The notes under the pieces were generated by a model. It had not been told where the DNA came from. It made no database searches and saw nothing but the letters and a program-made list of their open reading frames with translations. From Viola odorata (lineage: Eukaryota; Streptophyta; Magnoliopsida; Malpighiales; Violaceae), in NCBI GenBank assembly GCA_963691705.1, contig OY829539.1:55712327-55776326 (forward strand): 64,000 bases of DNA. The letters run 5' to 3'. Shown one piece after another: positions 42,540 through 55,233 of this stretch (positions are counted from its first letter, which is position 1; every line of letters begins with the position of its first letter). Made by a program: the position numbers and the translations under genes.

Positions 42540-44190
42540 AAATAATAATTATAAAGATTTAGAAAAGAAAATATCCATAAAAGAATCTCATTAATTGTTC
42601 ACACCTCACATCACGTGAAAGTAGACCTGTCAATCCGGGTCTATGGGTCAGACCCGACCCGGGACCCGGAAGACCCGGAAAAAATCGAGCAGGGATTGGT
42701 CCCGACCCGGGAAAAATATGGGACCAATTTTTGGTCCCAGTCCCGGCCCGAAAAAATGGCTCAGGTCCGGGACTAGACCCGGCCCGGCCCGTTTTTTTTT
42801 TTAAAAAAAAAATTCAATTTGATCCTTTTTAATTGTCAGCTTTCAATTAAGTCCTCCTTCTTTCATAATCATCAATTTTCAATTAGGTCCTTTCATTAAA
42901 ATTTAAACTAATGCTTATTTAGTTAATTAATTACTATAAATTATAACAATCAATGCTTTAAAAAAATAAAAAATCAATCAAATATTAAAAATTAAAATCA
43001 ATCAAATTTAATTTAAAAAATGAGTCAAATGTAAGAAATATCTTTCATGCATTATGCATAAATGACATTAGCCACTTTCTTCTTTTGTTTATTATTAAAG
43101 CTCCCTTGTGACCGTTATTCAATTGAAAATAACTAAATTAAAATAATTAAAATAATAAATATACTAAATATATACATGTCAGTTTAAAAAAAAGGGAAGA
43201 GTGCATTTAATAATTGCATGAAAATTAAAGAATTAAATTCAATTGGGAAATTGAATTGAATTGGGAAATGGCAGGTAATAATTGTCATTCAATTCAATTC
43301 CTTGATTTTTATGCAATTAAATGATACCGTCACTTCTTACCAAAGAAAAGGAGAAGAAAAAATAAAAAGAAAAGAGAAGAAGAGAGAATGGGATCGGGAG
43401 AGAGAGAAAATAAAGGGAGGGTGTGGTTTTGGTTTATTTATATATATATAAATTTAATTTATTTATTTAAAAAAATAATCCGGGTCTCGGGTCGGGTTTA
43501 GTCCGGATAGACCCGGAATTTCCCGGGTCGGGACTGGTCCCGACCCGACTAAAAACGGGACCAAAAATTGACAGGTCTACGTGAAGGAATATCAAATATT
43601 TTATAATCAAATAAAGCCATGCCATAAGTATTATTGTTCCCTCTTTTTAATTATCACCAGACAAGCTTATTAAAATCAGATCAAGATGCGGGCAAAAAGG
43701 GCCCTTTTGCGTGAATAATTCTCTTCATATGATTTTTCTTTTATTTTTTAGACAGAACAAGTTTTATTATTGAAAAGATCGAATTCTTTAGTTATATAAT
43801 AAAAATGACATATACTAACAAATTGAATTACAATATTATTTTTCTCTTTTATCATTTGATAATATTCTTAAAAATTTATATATAATTAAATATATATGTT
43901 GAATATTGAACTTTTTTTGTTGTTGTTCATGAATCTTTGATCGGACCAACCACGTGCTACACTAGTTGAAATAAAGAGATATATGTTTACTCCCTCAAAT
44001 TTTCGGTCAAATTTAAATACCTCATTTAATTTATTTTTTAAATACTCTTCTAATCTATTTAAATATTTCAAATCAACCCATCTATTAACTTTCTATCCAA
44101 ACTTATTAACCACTTAATAAAAATAGCATATATTAAAAAGTTATATTACAATCTCATTTATAGTCTTTTTATCACTTGATAATATTTTTA
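42540..44190 (+). repeat. AT-rich repeat copy A, split by a hAT-type element
   Basis: The sequence from AGAAAAGAAAATATCC (42560) to the AT run near 44190, omitting the insertion 42622-43579, is repeated at 45340-45950 and 45950-46584. A recognisable core is AAAAAGGGCCCTTTTGCGTG near 43695. No coding sense. Confidence 0.8.
42622..43579. mobile_element. Non-autonomous hAT-type element, family B copy 2
   Basis: 958 bp with inverted termini TAGACCTGTCAAT. Flanking 8-bp duplications are CGTGAAAG (42614-42621) and CGTGAAGG (43580-43587), with one mismatch. Its interior is the reverse complement of family copy 1 (25140-25989). The uninterrupted site is preserved in repeat copy B near 45405-45415. 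Confidence 0.92.
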
Positions 44191-45339
44191 AGAAATATAT
44201 AAATATATATATATATATATATAATTAAATAATTAGGAATTATTTTTTTTGCAAAATTTTCAAAATGAGTACCTCGAGATTCTTTCCATTGTGGTTTTCA
44301 ATGAGTTTGATTTCTCCCGATTGATTGGGATGCTTTTACACTTCACATGTGGCGCGTGGAATGGTTTCTTATTTTCATTTCTTCTCTCTCGTTATTCTCA
44401 TATTATAACGAGGAATACTTCATACGATTTATTTCTAACACTAACATTCAATAAATACTCACATGATACATGTCTAATTTACTACTTTTCATATCCTGCT
44501 TTTCTATCTTAATTTTATGTAAAGAAAAGAGAAAACAATCCTTGTTAATTACTGAATTCGAAAACTTATAAGATAATAATTATAATGATGCTATCTACTC
44601 GTTCAAAAAGTCTACTTTAGATTAACAATTCTTATCACTATCACTATCCCACGTGATCCACGCCCAATTAGTTTATAATTAATTTGAAGGGTTTATAATT
44701 GGATAAATGCTTTGATTAATACTTCAAAATTATATTCACACCCAATTAGTTTATTTTCATACTAAAATAGTTAAAAAAAATTACGTTATTATGTTCTTAT
44801 ATCTTCTCAATTTCTTTTATTAAATTCTCTTGATATGATAATTTCCGTATATGTTACAATTTATTTTTTGGAATCAACTACTTTTCTTTTTCTTTTCCCT
44901 TTTCATTTGATACCAAAAAAAAATTCCAATGTAAAATTTACTCCTAATTTTTTTATCTTTAATAACTTGACACTTAATTTTTATTCTGTTACACATTGGT
45001 GATAAAGTACTAATAGAAACTCAGTTTCGCACGGTCCCAAATGTTTGTTATTTTATTTAATCATCCTAAATATTTTTTCCTATTTTTATTTGTCCCAAAT
45101 ATTTTATCCGTTAGTTCAATATAATCCTAACTATAAAAAATATATTAACGAAGATAAACTCTATTAGATTTTATTATTTTAATATTTTTTTTCTAACAAT
45201 CGGATTTCAAACATCAATATATATATATATATATATATATAAATTAAAAACAAATATAATAAAATAAGATAAAAAAATTTAAAAATTTTAATAAAAATAA
45301 ATTACCCACATATATATAGTATTAAAATAATTTACTAAG
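44191..45339. other. AT-rich DNA between repeat copies
   Basis: No gene is seen. AT microsatellites occur at about 44196-44222 and 45217-45240. A short match to the start of copy A lies near 44560-44590. Confidence 0.5.
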
Positions 45340-45950
45340 CAATTTAAAAAAGAAAATATCTGTAAAAGAATCCTACTGGTTAATTGTTCACACCTCACAC
45401 CACGTGAAAGTGTAAGGAATATCAAATATTTTATAATCAAATGATAATGATTAATGTTCCTTCTTTTTAATTATCAATTTTAATCGCCGGACAGATTTAT
45501 TAAAATCAGATCAAGATACGACCCTTTTGCGTGAATAATTCTCTTCATATGATTTTCCTTTTATTTTTTAGACAGAATAAGTTTTATTATTATATAAAAA
45601 AATTGATATATACTAAAAGGTTGAATTACAATCTTATTTCCCGTCTCTTTTATCACTTGATAATATTTTTTAAAAATATATATCTTGAATATTGAACTTT
45701 TTTTTTTGTTCATGAATCTTTAATCAGACCAATCACGAGCTACACTAGTTAAAATAAAGAGATTTATTTACCCCATTGAATTTTCAGTCAAACTTAAATA
45801 CCCTTTTAATTTTTTTTTTAAATACTCTCCTGAACTATTTAAATATTTCAAATCAACCCATCTATTAATTTTTATCCAAATTTATTAACGATTTAATAAA
45901 AATAGTATACATTAACATCTTAAATTACAATCTCATTTATAGTCTTTTTA
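45340..45950 (+). repeat. AT-rich repeat copy B
   Basis: Uninterrupted version of the repeat in copy A, running from AGAAAATATCTG to the TCTCATTTATAGTCTTTTT end. It joins copy C directly. Confidence 0.8.
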
Positions 45951-46232
45951 ATTATTAATTTTAATCACAAGACAAATTTATTAAAATCAGATCAAGATGC
46001 GGGCAAAAAGGGCCCTTTTGCGTGAATAATTTTCTTCATATGATTTTCCTTTTATTTTTTTAGACAGAATAAGTTTTATTATTACTTACGATAGAAAAGA
46101 TCGAATTCATTAGTTATATAATAAAAATGACATATACTAACAAGTTGAATTATAATCTTATTTCCCGTCTCTTTCATCACTTGATAATATTCTTAATATA
46201 TATATATATATATGTTGCACCCCTTTTTGAAA

Positions 46233-46297
<65 letters not shown>

Positions 46298-46584
46298 TGT
46301 ATATCTTGAATATTGAACTTTTTTGTTGTTATTCATGAATCATTGATCAGACCAACCACGTGCTACACTAGTTGAAATAAGGCAATATTTTCGGTCAAAT
46401 TTAAATATCTCCTTTAATTTTTTTTAAAATACTCTATTGAACTATTTAAATATTTCAAATCAACCCATCTATTAACTTTCTATCCAAACTTATTAACCAT
46501 TTAATAAAAATAACATACGAGTTAAATTACAATCTCATTTATAGTCTTTTAATCACTTGATAATATTTTTAAGAAATATATATA
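45950..46584 (+). repeat. AT-rich repeat copy C with LTR-end scrap
   Basis: Third copy of the repeat. Its centre holds the 28-bp scrap TGTTGCACCCCTTTTTGAAA... at 46214-46241, identical or nearly so to the end of the T3 LTR that begins at 46585, followed by a long AT microsatellite. Confidence 0.75.
46238..46290. repeat. AT dinucleotide microsatellite
   Basis: About 26 uninterrupted AT units, one of several AT runs in this block. Confidence 0.95.
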
Positions 46585-48559
46585 TGTTGCACCTCCTTTT
46601 TGAAAAAAATTATGTGACGCGGTTTTGGGACGAGATGTGAGACGAAATCTGGCTCATCTCACATAATGCAATGAAATCGCCACCCTATTTTTGTTTCTAG
46701 GTTCAGGGAACCTATTGTCATTGCATAAAAAATAAAAAACTAAGGCAAAATAAGTCTGAACCCGAGAATAGCAGTTCGGGGTCATATTTATGGACTCGGG
46801 AAGGTGTTAGGCACCCGAGTCACATCCTAAAAAAGTTACCGGATAAAAGAGGTGTTTTAACATGTTTGTACAGATAAAAAAGTCTTAATTTACGTGATCA
46901 TGCCCAATAGATTCTAGCAATTCTAAATATTCATGTATACGAGTATATATGCGGAAAAAGCGTGGAATAAATAAAAGGGTAAGAAACGTTTACTTAGTAG
47001 AGGGTACGGGCGGTTTTACCCTTTTTTATCGGAGTTATTAGTATGAGGAGAGGATAAACATTTGACAATTTTGTATGCGAGTGCAAATGATTGATTTTAC
47101 ACACACAGAATAATTATCTAAGCATGCAAAACTTACAAGCATACGAAAATAAATAGTACAAACATGCGAAAAAATAAACAATACAAGTGCGCGAAATAAA
47201 TAAACAGTACCAGTACACGAAAATCGGTACGAAAAATATGCGACGGGCCAAAAAAATTGGGCTCGACCCACTGGGCCGAGAGTGGGCCCAAGACCAGCCC
47301 AACGTATGGGCTAGCTGCTTCCTCTCTTCTCCACGCGTGGGCTAGGCGCCAGCAGCCCACTCTTCTTTCTCGCCTGGGCCGAAGACGGGGACCGTTGCTT
47401 CCTTGCTCCTCTCGCGTGGGCCAGCCGCGACCCAGCTTTTCCTCTCATTCGGCATGGCGTAGTGCCAGGCCTCTCCTTCTTTTCTCGCGTGGGCTGGGCA
47501 ATTGCTTGGCCCAAGACCAAGATCAAACATTTAAGCATCAGAAATTTATCCATATAAACACAGCAATTTAATTCATTCAAAACAGTGATGAATTAAATAA
47601 AAACAAATTAATTTTAATTAACCAAAAAGCTTGAAATTGGCTCCAAATGGCCAGCGATTGGCAAATTTAAAGCAGTGTAATTATTCTAGAGATTAAAAAG
47701 AGCTTATTCGAAATTAAAACGGCCATTGTTTTCATCAAAGCACGAACAAACAAATTTTTGAAAGAAAATACTTAGAAACGCTTAAAATGAACGAAAGCTT
47801 GAACTGGAGCAGTTGTTCGTGATAGAGAAGCAACGCTGGAGAGATTGGAGAAGATTGTTCATGAATTAGGGAAGAGAAATGAAGGAGCTTGCTCGCTATT
47901 TATAGGCGACTTCATGAGTGGATTTGGCGGGCTGCTGCGCGTGGTCGTCACGAACGTGGAGGGCACGGGAGCTTGAGGATGAGCAGTGTTGTCGATGGGA
48001 TGGAGGGAGAAGGTGAGATGCATTTATGGATAGAGGAAAAAATAGCGGAGAGGGTGAGGATTTTTCGGGGTCAGAAATGGCTTGAAGGAAAAAGGAGAAA
48101 TGGAGGATGGCTTAAAGGAAAAAGAGATGACCATTGGATGGTTGACCATCCACTGGTTGACCAATCCAACGGTTGTGATGAGATGGAGATGGAAAAAGGT
48201 TTTAGTATTTATTTATTGGTTCGAGCCAATGGTACGGGAAAGCTTGCTCAAAACCGATGAAAATTCAAACGGAAAATACCAAAATGTGAAATAAAATGAG
48301 ATAAATGAAATGATACGAGATAAAAATATAAAATATAAAAATATACGAAAATATTCGATCTATGGTATGAACGGAAAAATATTAAAAAGCGGAATAAAAG
48401 GGAAAAAATACGAAATGATACGAAATGTGATGCAAATAATTAACAGTAAATAAACGTCGATAATAAATGTAAATATGATTGATTTAGAAGGTTAATTATA
48501 TGACGAATGAAAAAAGGCGGATATGATGTGACGAAAATGTCAAAAATCGGGTAGCAATA
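46585..48559 (-). mobile_element. 3' LTR of Tat-type element T3
   Basis: 1975 bp. The left end (TGTTGCACCTCC...) is the reverse complement of the LTR 3' end. The right end reads ATCGGGTAGCAATA, where one base has changed from the usual CAACA. To its right lies the polypurine tract on the minus strand, which makes it the 3' LTR of a minus-strand element. The R/U5-like block (46600-46860) matches the other Tat LTRs. Confidence 0.88.
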
Positions 48560-48717
48560 GTTGCCCTCTCTTTACTGTCCTGTCTTATCAAAAATAAGGT
48601 GTAACCAAGATTTTTGATGAGCAGTGTAGATGGTTGCCCCTGTTCCATCGATGGTTTTGAAAATGCGGAATGTAAATGCAGACTTCCTTCGAGTGGGGGG
48701 ACTTGTAAATTCTGATA

Positions 48718-48862
48718 TGGGCGAGGGTAGTACTCGTAGTCCCTATGTTGGTGCAAAAAGTAGAGTCACGTCCAGGCGAGAGTAGTACTCGTAACCTTAC
48801 GCTGGTGCAGAAAAGTAAAGTCAGATCCAGGCGAGGGTAGTACTCGTAGTCCGTTACTGTTG
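48718..48862 (-). repeat. T3 tandem repeat, about 55 bp, three copies
   Basis: Units carry GGCGAGGGTAGTACTCGTAG, the inverse of the CTACGAGT/CTACCCTCG core of the T2 repeats at 20457-20790. Confidence 0.85.
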
Positions 48863-48967
48863 ATGCTTGAGTGTTATCTGATGCTGTTGTAGCTTTGCTC
48901 GGATGTTGGGGAAATGTTGGTCTTCTAGGATATGGAAGAAACAGGTCTCTGATAGTGAGGGAAGATC

Positions 48968-51080
48968 TGGATGTGGACGACCACGTCGCCGCACAACACG
49001 ACTGGAAGTGAGTGACCACGTCACAACACAACACAACTGGATGTGGACGACCACGTCGCTGCACAACACGACTGGAAGTGAGTGACCACGTCACCACAAA
49101 ACACGACTGGATGTGGGTGACCACATCACCACACAACACGACAGGAAGTGGACGACCACGTCTGATGGGTGTCGAATCCAATCAAAAATAAATTACAACT
49201 TATCACTTAGCAACAAAAAGGATTGTGCACAACGGTAAGAGGATCGATCCACAGGGACTATCGACCTAATGTTTATTCTCCTGCAAACAACCAAATCAAA
49301 CTGAAGGAAACAAAGGGTGAGGTGAAAACAGTGCAAGAAAAATAAATGACAGGAAAATGAAATAAACAGGAGACATGGCAGCTTCATCTCAAGGCCTTGA
49401 GATGAGTCTGTCATGCTCTAAATAAAAACAGTAAATAAAATACGAAAATAGTAAAGACAAAGAGAGTGAAATGATAATAGAAATATTATTCCCAGTAGAG
49501 ATCTCTTGAGGTAACAATTCCAAGTTGCTCATTGACACAAAAAACATTTTCAAAACGATTTTCATAGGGAAGTTATAGAGATCAATCCAGGGGCGATCTC
49601 CAAGCCTCCTCCTACTCAAGCCGCCCGAAGAGAAGCTCTCCTTGCGACCCTAACTCCCTTAACAATCAAGGATTGCTAGCTTGTTGATATGATTAGGAAG
49701 GCCCTTCCCTAGACCTTGAGATGGACGCTCTCCTCAAAGCTAATCCTTATCTTCTTCTAGTTTCAAAGAGACATCATCCTATCCACTAGTTGTCTACTCG
49801 GGTTCCCTCTAACACAGAAACGCAGCATTAGAGTGATTCTACTGTAATTAATCAGGTTGAAATCCAAGTTCGCCAAACTCAAACACAACACAATTAAATT
49901 GACATTAAATCAAGCAAGACAAGGAATATGAAAGACGTTTTTAATGAAGAACAATGAGTCTCACAACATGCTGGAATTGTAAACCTCTCAATCCCTACCA
50001 GGAATTGGAGGATTTAATTACAACCAATCAAAACAGCAAGCTCCAATTAAAACACAAAGAAAAACGAAAATATACAAAGATGAAAATATGAGAGAAAAGT
50101 CTCTCTTCCGTTCCCCTCTCTTCACTCTGCGTTCTCCCCTCCTCTGTCCAAGCTTCTTCAATTAAAACAGCAGCAAAGGGGAGCAACACAATAGAATAAA
50201 ATATTCCCAAGTGAACACATCCTTCAAAATGCATAGTCTTCAAGACCCTTGTCACTTGTGAGCATGCTAAACATTCTCCTCTATATTTGTTTCTTTGAGC
50301 CACGTGAGGGAGAGTATAGCATGCTGGGAACATCTTGTCCCTATTTTCCAAGTCCCAAGCAGACAAGAAAAGCACTCAGGAATAATTAATTTCGGACCAC
50401 AAAAACATAGTGAGTGCTGTCCAGCTCGAATTTGTCACTGCAGCCTCATCTCAAGACCTTGAGATGGACTGGAAATGTGCCTAGAAAATCTGTTCAACAC
50501 CAATTGATCATTTTTGCTCTAATCTTCGGCCTTTTCATTCCTTTTCCTAATTTTGGGTATTCAGGTGTACTTCTGGAAAAAGGAAGGAAAAAGGGTCAAA
50601 GTAGCATATTTATCATCTCAAAAACTAATTTAAGAGACAACAAATCAAAGTGAAATAACGATCAATCAACGTCGCTGCACAACACGACTGGAAGTGAGTG
50701 ACCACGTCACCACACAACACGACTGGAGGTGGGTGACCACGTCACTACACAACACGACAGGAAGTGGACGACCACATCACCGCACAACACGACTGGAGGT
50801 GGGTGACCACGTCACTACACAACACGACAGGAAGTGGACGACCATGTCGCCGCATAACACGACTGGAAGTGGAGTGACCACGTCACCACACAACACGACA
50901 GGAGGTGGGTGACTACGTCACCACACAACATGATAAGAAAAAGTGGACGACCAAGTCGTCACATGACACAACTGAAGAAGTGGACGACCAAGTCGTCACA
51001 CGACATTACTGAAGAAGTGGACGACCAAGTCATGACACGACACAAGTGATGACGTGGGTGACCAAGTCACCGCACGAAGT
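48968..51080 (-). repeat. T3 tandem array with GACCACGTC core, split by solo LTR
   Basis: Units of about 33-36 bp vary around GTGACCACGTCACCACACAACACGACTGG. They occupy 48968-49162 and 50669-51080. They sit where T2 has its unrelated GTGTGGCGGTTC array (19468-20062). Confidence 0.9.
49163..50668 (-). mobile_element. Solo LTR in T3 repeats
   Basis: 1506 bp starting TGATGGGTGTCG and ending GATCAATCA, flanked by exact ACGTC at 49158-49162 and 50669-50673. On the minus strand it ends in the TCCCTGTGGATCGATCC to CACCCATCA pattern typical of Athila-related LTR ends, which gives the orientation. No internal region is left. Confidence 0.9.
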
Positions 51081-51894
51081 AAGGTAAAATTGAAGTGGTA
51101 ACGTACATTCATTCGGATATTTGGTAGGCGAATGAGGGTGTGAACCATCGCACAAAATAGATTGGAAGTGGTAACGTACTTTATTCGGATGTTTAGATTT
51201 ATTGGCGGAGATTCATAACGAGGGCGATACCGCACTCCTCTCATCGAAACCCGCCTAACAGTGTGAGATTCCATCGAGGCATATCTGTATCCTGCAAATA
51301 GGGAGGAAACAAATACGAAGCAGCAATGGATGAAAAAAGAGAGAGCAATTGATATATGGGGAGAAAGGAAATCAAGTCATAGATGTTGTATATGGAAGTA
51401 TTCCCACACTACCCTAAGGTTTACCCTCAATATCTTGTCAAGATGAAAACAACTTCCTTATCAAGAGAAAGTTCAATAAATTTATGCATTTTTGGATTAT
51501 ATGTCATCCAATTTTTGTCATACAAGTATGCTTGACACAAGCCTAGAAAACATCTGCATCTTGCCTAGGAGATAACGACCTCAAGGACAAGACTTTCCCA
51601 CAACATATAGACGTAAGCAATCCTCACCGGATATTGGTGTTTGCTCTCACACTCAGAAACAAGGCTACGTATTTACACTCATAAAAATGCAACAAACATA
51701 GCACAAAAATTAGATTTGCAATGTCAATCCAAGTGAAAGATGCACATGCATGGGCCTTCTAATAATCGAGAGCACTTTGCAAGAGAAAGGAAAGGAAGTG
51801 GATAGAGAGAAAGAAGAAGAGAAGGAAGAATCTGTTTAGAAAGAGAGTGTTTTTTAGCAGAAGAAGAAAGTTTTAATGAGTAGTTGATAGCACG

Positions 51895-53573
51895 TATTTA
51901 AGCATGATTTTCCCTCCATTATTCCATCGATTTAAGGCATGATTATGCTAAGATACCCTTGTTTTAATTACTATTGCAGATCTAGGCATAGAAAGGGAGT
52001 TTATGCGAAAACACGCGTTTTAGGAGCATTTTGTGCGGAATTGAGCTTCAAGACCAAAGTCGAGGTCCAGACGCCAAGATAGCCTTCAAGGTCCCGAAGA
52101 GGATTTTCTATTCGAGACCCCGAAGGGCGAAGAACGGCATTTCCACGTGTCCTCTTTGCAGAGCTTCCATGTGATATCTCTGACGCTTTTCTGAGAATTC
52201 TGCACTGATCACAAAATAGCTACCCTCTGACCATTCTAGACCTTGAGCCCACTCCCGATCTGCAAAAGCTGGGCAAATCAGACCACTATTTTCAGCTTTG
52301 TGCTTTTCAACTTTGTGCTTTAGGGAGCATGGTTGCTTTGTCATAGGCTTTCCTTAAATGCATTTTGTCCCCTAGTTGGGCTGAAGATATTTTGTGCTTG
52401 GAGTTCTAGCTTAAAAGGAGCATCCAAGGAGTAGTTTAGGACATCTTTTGATCATCTATTATCTTACATCTTAGATCAATAGCATTATCTTAGACTTCTC
52501 TCTAGTTTTATCTCTCTAGAATTGTTAGCATTCTTCTCCTTTGCCGTCGGGCTTGAAACATTTTCGGTTTAGTAATCAAGTTTTCTTCCCTTAAACTTAT
52601 CTCTTTACTTATTATACTCTCTTCATTTGTTATTTATTTCCCTTCAAGCATGAGTAGCTGAATCTTCAATTCTTAGCAAAGGTAATTCAAGGGTTGCAAA
52701 GGCAGATTCGAGGCCTAAACGTGCTTAATATATTCTTGCTACCATATTCAATTACTTATCATTTTAATTACATTTTCACTTGGGGTAATTAGAGGCTTGA
52801 TCAACTGATTTTTACTTTGAGTGATTGCTGCCATCTATGTGATAAATACGGAAGGAAAGTTGCATGGAACAAGTAGGCATCTATCTAGTAGTAACTGCGC
52901 TGAAGTGGTCTCGGCTAGCTAGGGTGAGTAGCTGATTAGAGCGGGGTCACGAGCCTGACAAACTGAGGGGTCTTTAGCTCTAGCTGTGTCTTTTCTTATC
53001 TTCATGGGCAGCCTGAATATGGCTCTCCCACATTCGTGCCTGGAGAGATGGCGGGCTGTCAAGACTACCTCATGTGGAAACGGGGGGTAGTTTCTCTTAA
53101 GAGAAAAGTAGGGGATATCCGAGGAATCTGGTCCCCATGTCACTTCTATGATTGCATGAGTAGAATATTTCTGTGCTGATGACGATCGGGCCCCCGAATG
53201 CAACCTAAGAATGCCTTTTGCTAAGATCCTTCTCTATCTGACTTATCGTGTTTATTTCTCTCTGTTTTATTATTTTGACTTTGATCATTGATTTGCTATA
53301 TTTTTTCCTTTCGGGACCCCCGAACTGACAATTCAAGGTCCCAATTACTGCTTTTATAATTAGAATTGTTAGCTCCAACTCTCTCTTGGCTAACTTGATT
53401 AGTCAAGTAAAACCCCCATGTGTGTTACGTTTCTGTTCTTTTGTTCTGTGTTTGCATTCAAGACCTTGAATCAATCTCTCTCAATCCCTGTGTTCGACCC
53501 TGACTACCATTGTACACATTATCAATTGTGCACATATTTTCAGGCATTATAAATTGTATTTGATTGACGACCA
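51895..53573 (+). mobile_element. Solo LTR in T3 internal region
   Basis: 1679 bp from TGATAGCACG to GACGACCA, flanked by exact GTAGT at 51890-51894 and 53574-53578. The 3' part has ATCCCTGTGTTCGACCCTG, an R/U5-like motif shared with Athila-type LTRs. Removing it rejoins T3 sequence. No gene is present in it. Confidence 0.9.
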
Positions 53574-53602
53574 GTAGTGTTCAACTAAGGTTGCAGCGGA
53601 GG

Positions 53603-55014
53603 TGATTGAGTGCTTAAATGTCTTATTTTTCTATTATTTCGGATGATGATACTGCTGATTGTGGCTATTTCTACTCCTTTTTGCAGATTAATTGGGTTGC
53701 ATATAGATTGAGAGAAAAGGAAAGAAAAGCCATGAAAAGAGCTTGAAGATTGTTGCAAGACCAGAATCAATCCAGTAGCAGCCAAGGAAATTAAAGGACA
53801 TGAAAAACCCATTGGAAAGCATGAATTTGTGAAGAGAAGAAATCCTGGGCTGTTTATTATGCGCTTCCTTTTTGCTGAAAGAAGAAATGGGCTTGGGCCC
53901 ATTAGAGCCTTGTTGCTGCCATGTGCGGCTGCATCCAGCAGCCTACTCCTTGGATTGAAATTAAATCTCAATTAGAATTTCTTTTAAGGATTTTAAGTCC
54001 TTTTATTTTAAATTAGACTTATCCTATTTTGGAGGATTATAGTTAGACTAGGATTCTTTTGTTAAAGCCTAGCTGGACGCCAAAGGAGGCATCTCATCTT
54101 CTACAACGCCACTTCTCTGCTACTGTTAGGGATTTGGAATTCCATACTTTTTCTTTCTTCTTTATTCTCTTTAATTAATTTATGCATAATTATTTGTCAA
54201 TTTAATTATGTCTTATCGTAACTAATTCATCTATTCTTGGTAAAGACTCTAGGATCATGATTTGAGATGTTGTGAGATCAAATCGAGTTTTATAAATTCC
54301 GATTCCATATTTTTACCCTTTTTAATTAAATGTCAATTTATTCATGTTTCGATTAAGAGTAGCTAACTTGATTTTAAATATGAATGATTACAGCTTTTCT
54401 TAGAAACGTTGGATGCTACATCGTTGATAGAAATCTGCAGGCAACTAATTAGTGTAAGAGCTAATTAGAAAAGGGTAGAATATGATTTATAGGAGTAGAA
54501 GAAATTCTCTTCTAGATCGGGAAAGGTCTCTCCCCGCGTTTAATCAACTCTTCAATTAAACTTTATTAGGAGTACCACCTTAAAGTTATTGATCAGTTAG
54601 GGATCCTAGTAGGAGTACCGCCTTAGGAATCTTGGGTAAGAGGAGAGCAGGAGGCTCAGAGTACTGCTGGTCTCTATAGCCTTTCTATAGAATTGGTTTT
54701 GAATATATTTGCATCGATGATCAACTATTTGAATCATGGTCTAGATTGAGTCTTTACCGAGAATTTGACATCATCTGAGTTCTTCTAATCATCACTTGTT
54801 TGTTGTTTTTGTCTCTTCTATTTATTTAATTAATTGCAACATAAAACTCCCATTATTGGTATTTACCACGGTCACAATTCTTGGTCGTTTAACGGAAATT
54901 ATTATTGTCTTGAAATCCCTGTGGTTCGATCCTTTTACCACTTGCTACAGTTTTAATTTATAATTGTGCATGGTGAATTGTATGATTTATTTTTGTTGGT
55001 TTCGGCACCCATCA
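53603..55014 (+). mobile_element. 5' LTR of the Athila-like element
   Basis: 1412 bp, from TGATTGAGTGCTTAA to GGCACCCATCA. Compared with the 3' LTR it has 389 extra bp (54229-54617). Its first half is strongly diverged, while the last 400 bp are similar. Confidence 0.9.
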
Positions 55015-55019
55015 AATTT

Positions 55020-55037
55020 TGGCGCCGTTGCCGAGGA
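55020..55037 (+). other. Primer binding site of the Athila-like element
   Basis: TGGCGCCGTTGCCGAGGA lies five bases after the LTR. It differs at one base from the TGGCGCCGTTGCCGGGGA site that Athila elements use with tRNA-Asp. Confidence 0.85.
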
Positions 55038-55233
55038 TTTCATCGGTACTAATTTTAATTTCTTTGTTTTATGACCAGGTCTTCTTGTTAGCAATTAAAC
55101 AACCTAGAGATCACCTGAAGCAGAGGACAGAAAAAGAAAAAAAAAATATCCAGAAAACAACTCTTCATCAGACGCAGCATCAACAACAAAGGGACTCTCT
55201 CCCAGACCTGGGAGAGAGCACGTCTGCACTTAG

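Larger units (their letters stand above)
48560..51889 (-). mobile_element. T3 internal 3' region, interrupted by a solo LTR
   Basis: Without the solo LTR 49163-50668 this corresponds, in reverse complement, to about 18790-21091 of T2: polypurine hairpin, tandem repeats, then conserved sequence (51290-51880 against 18790-19430). It continues at 53579-53597 and 59974-60315 across two later insertions. No coding sequence is reached. Confidence 0.85.
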
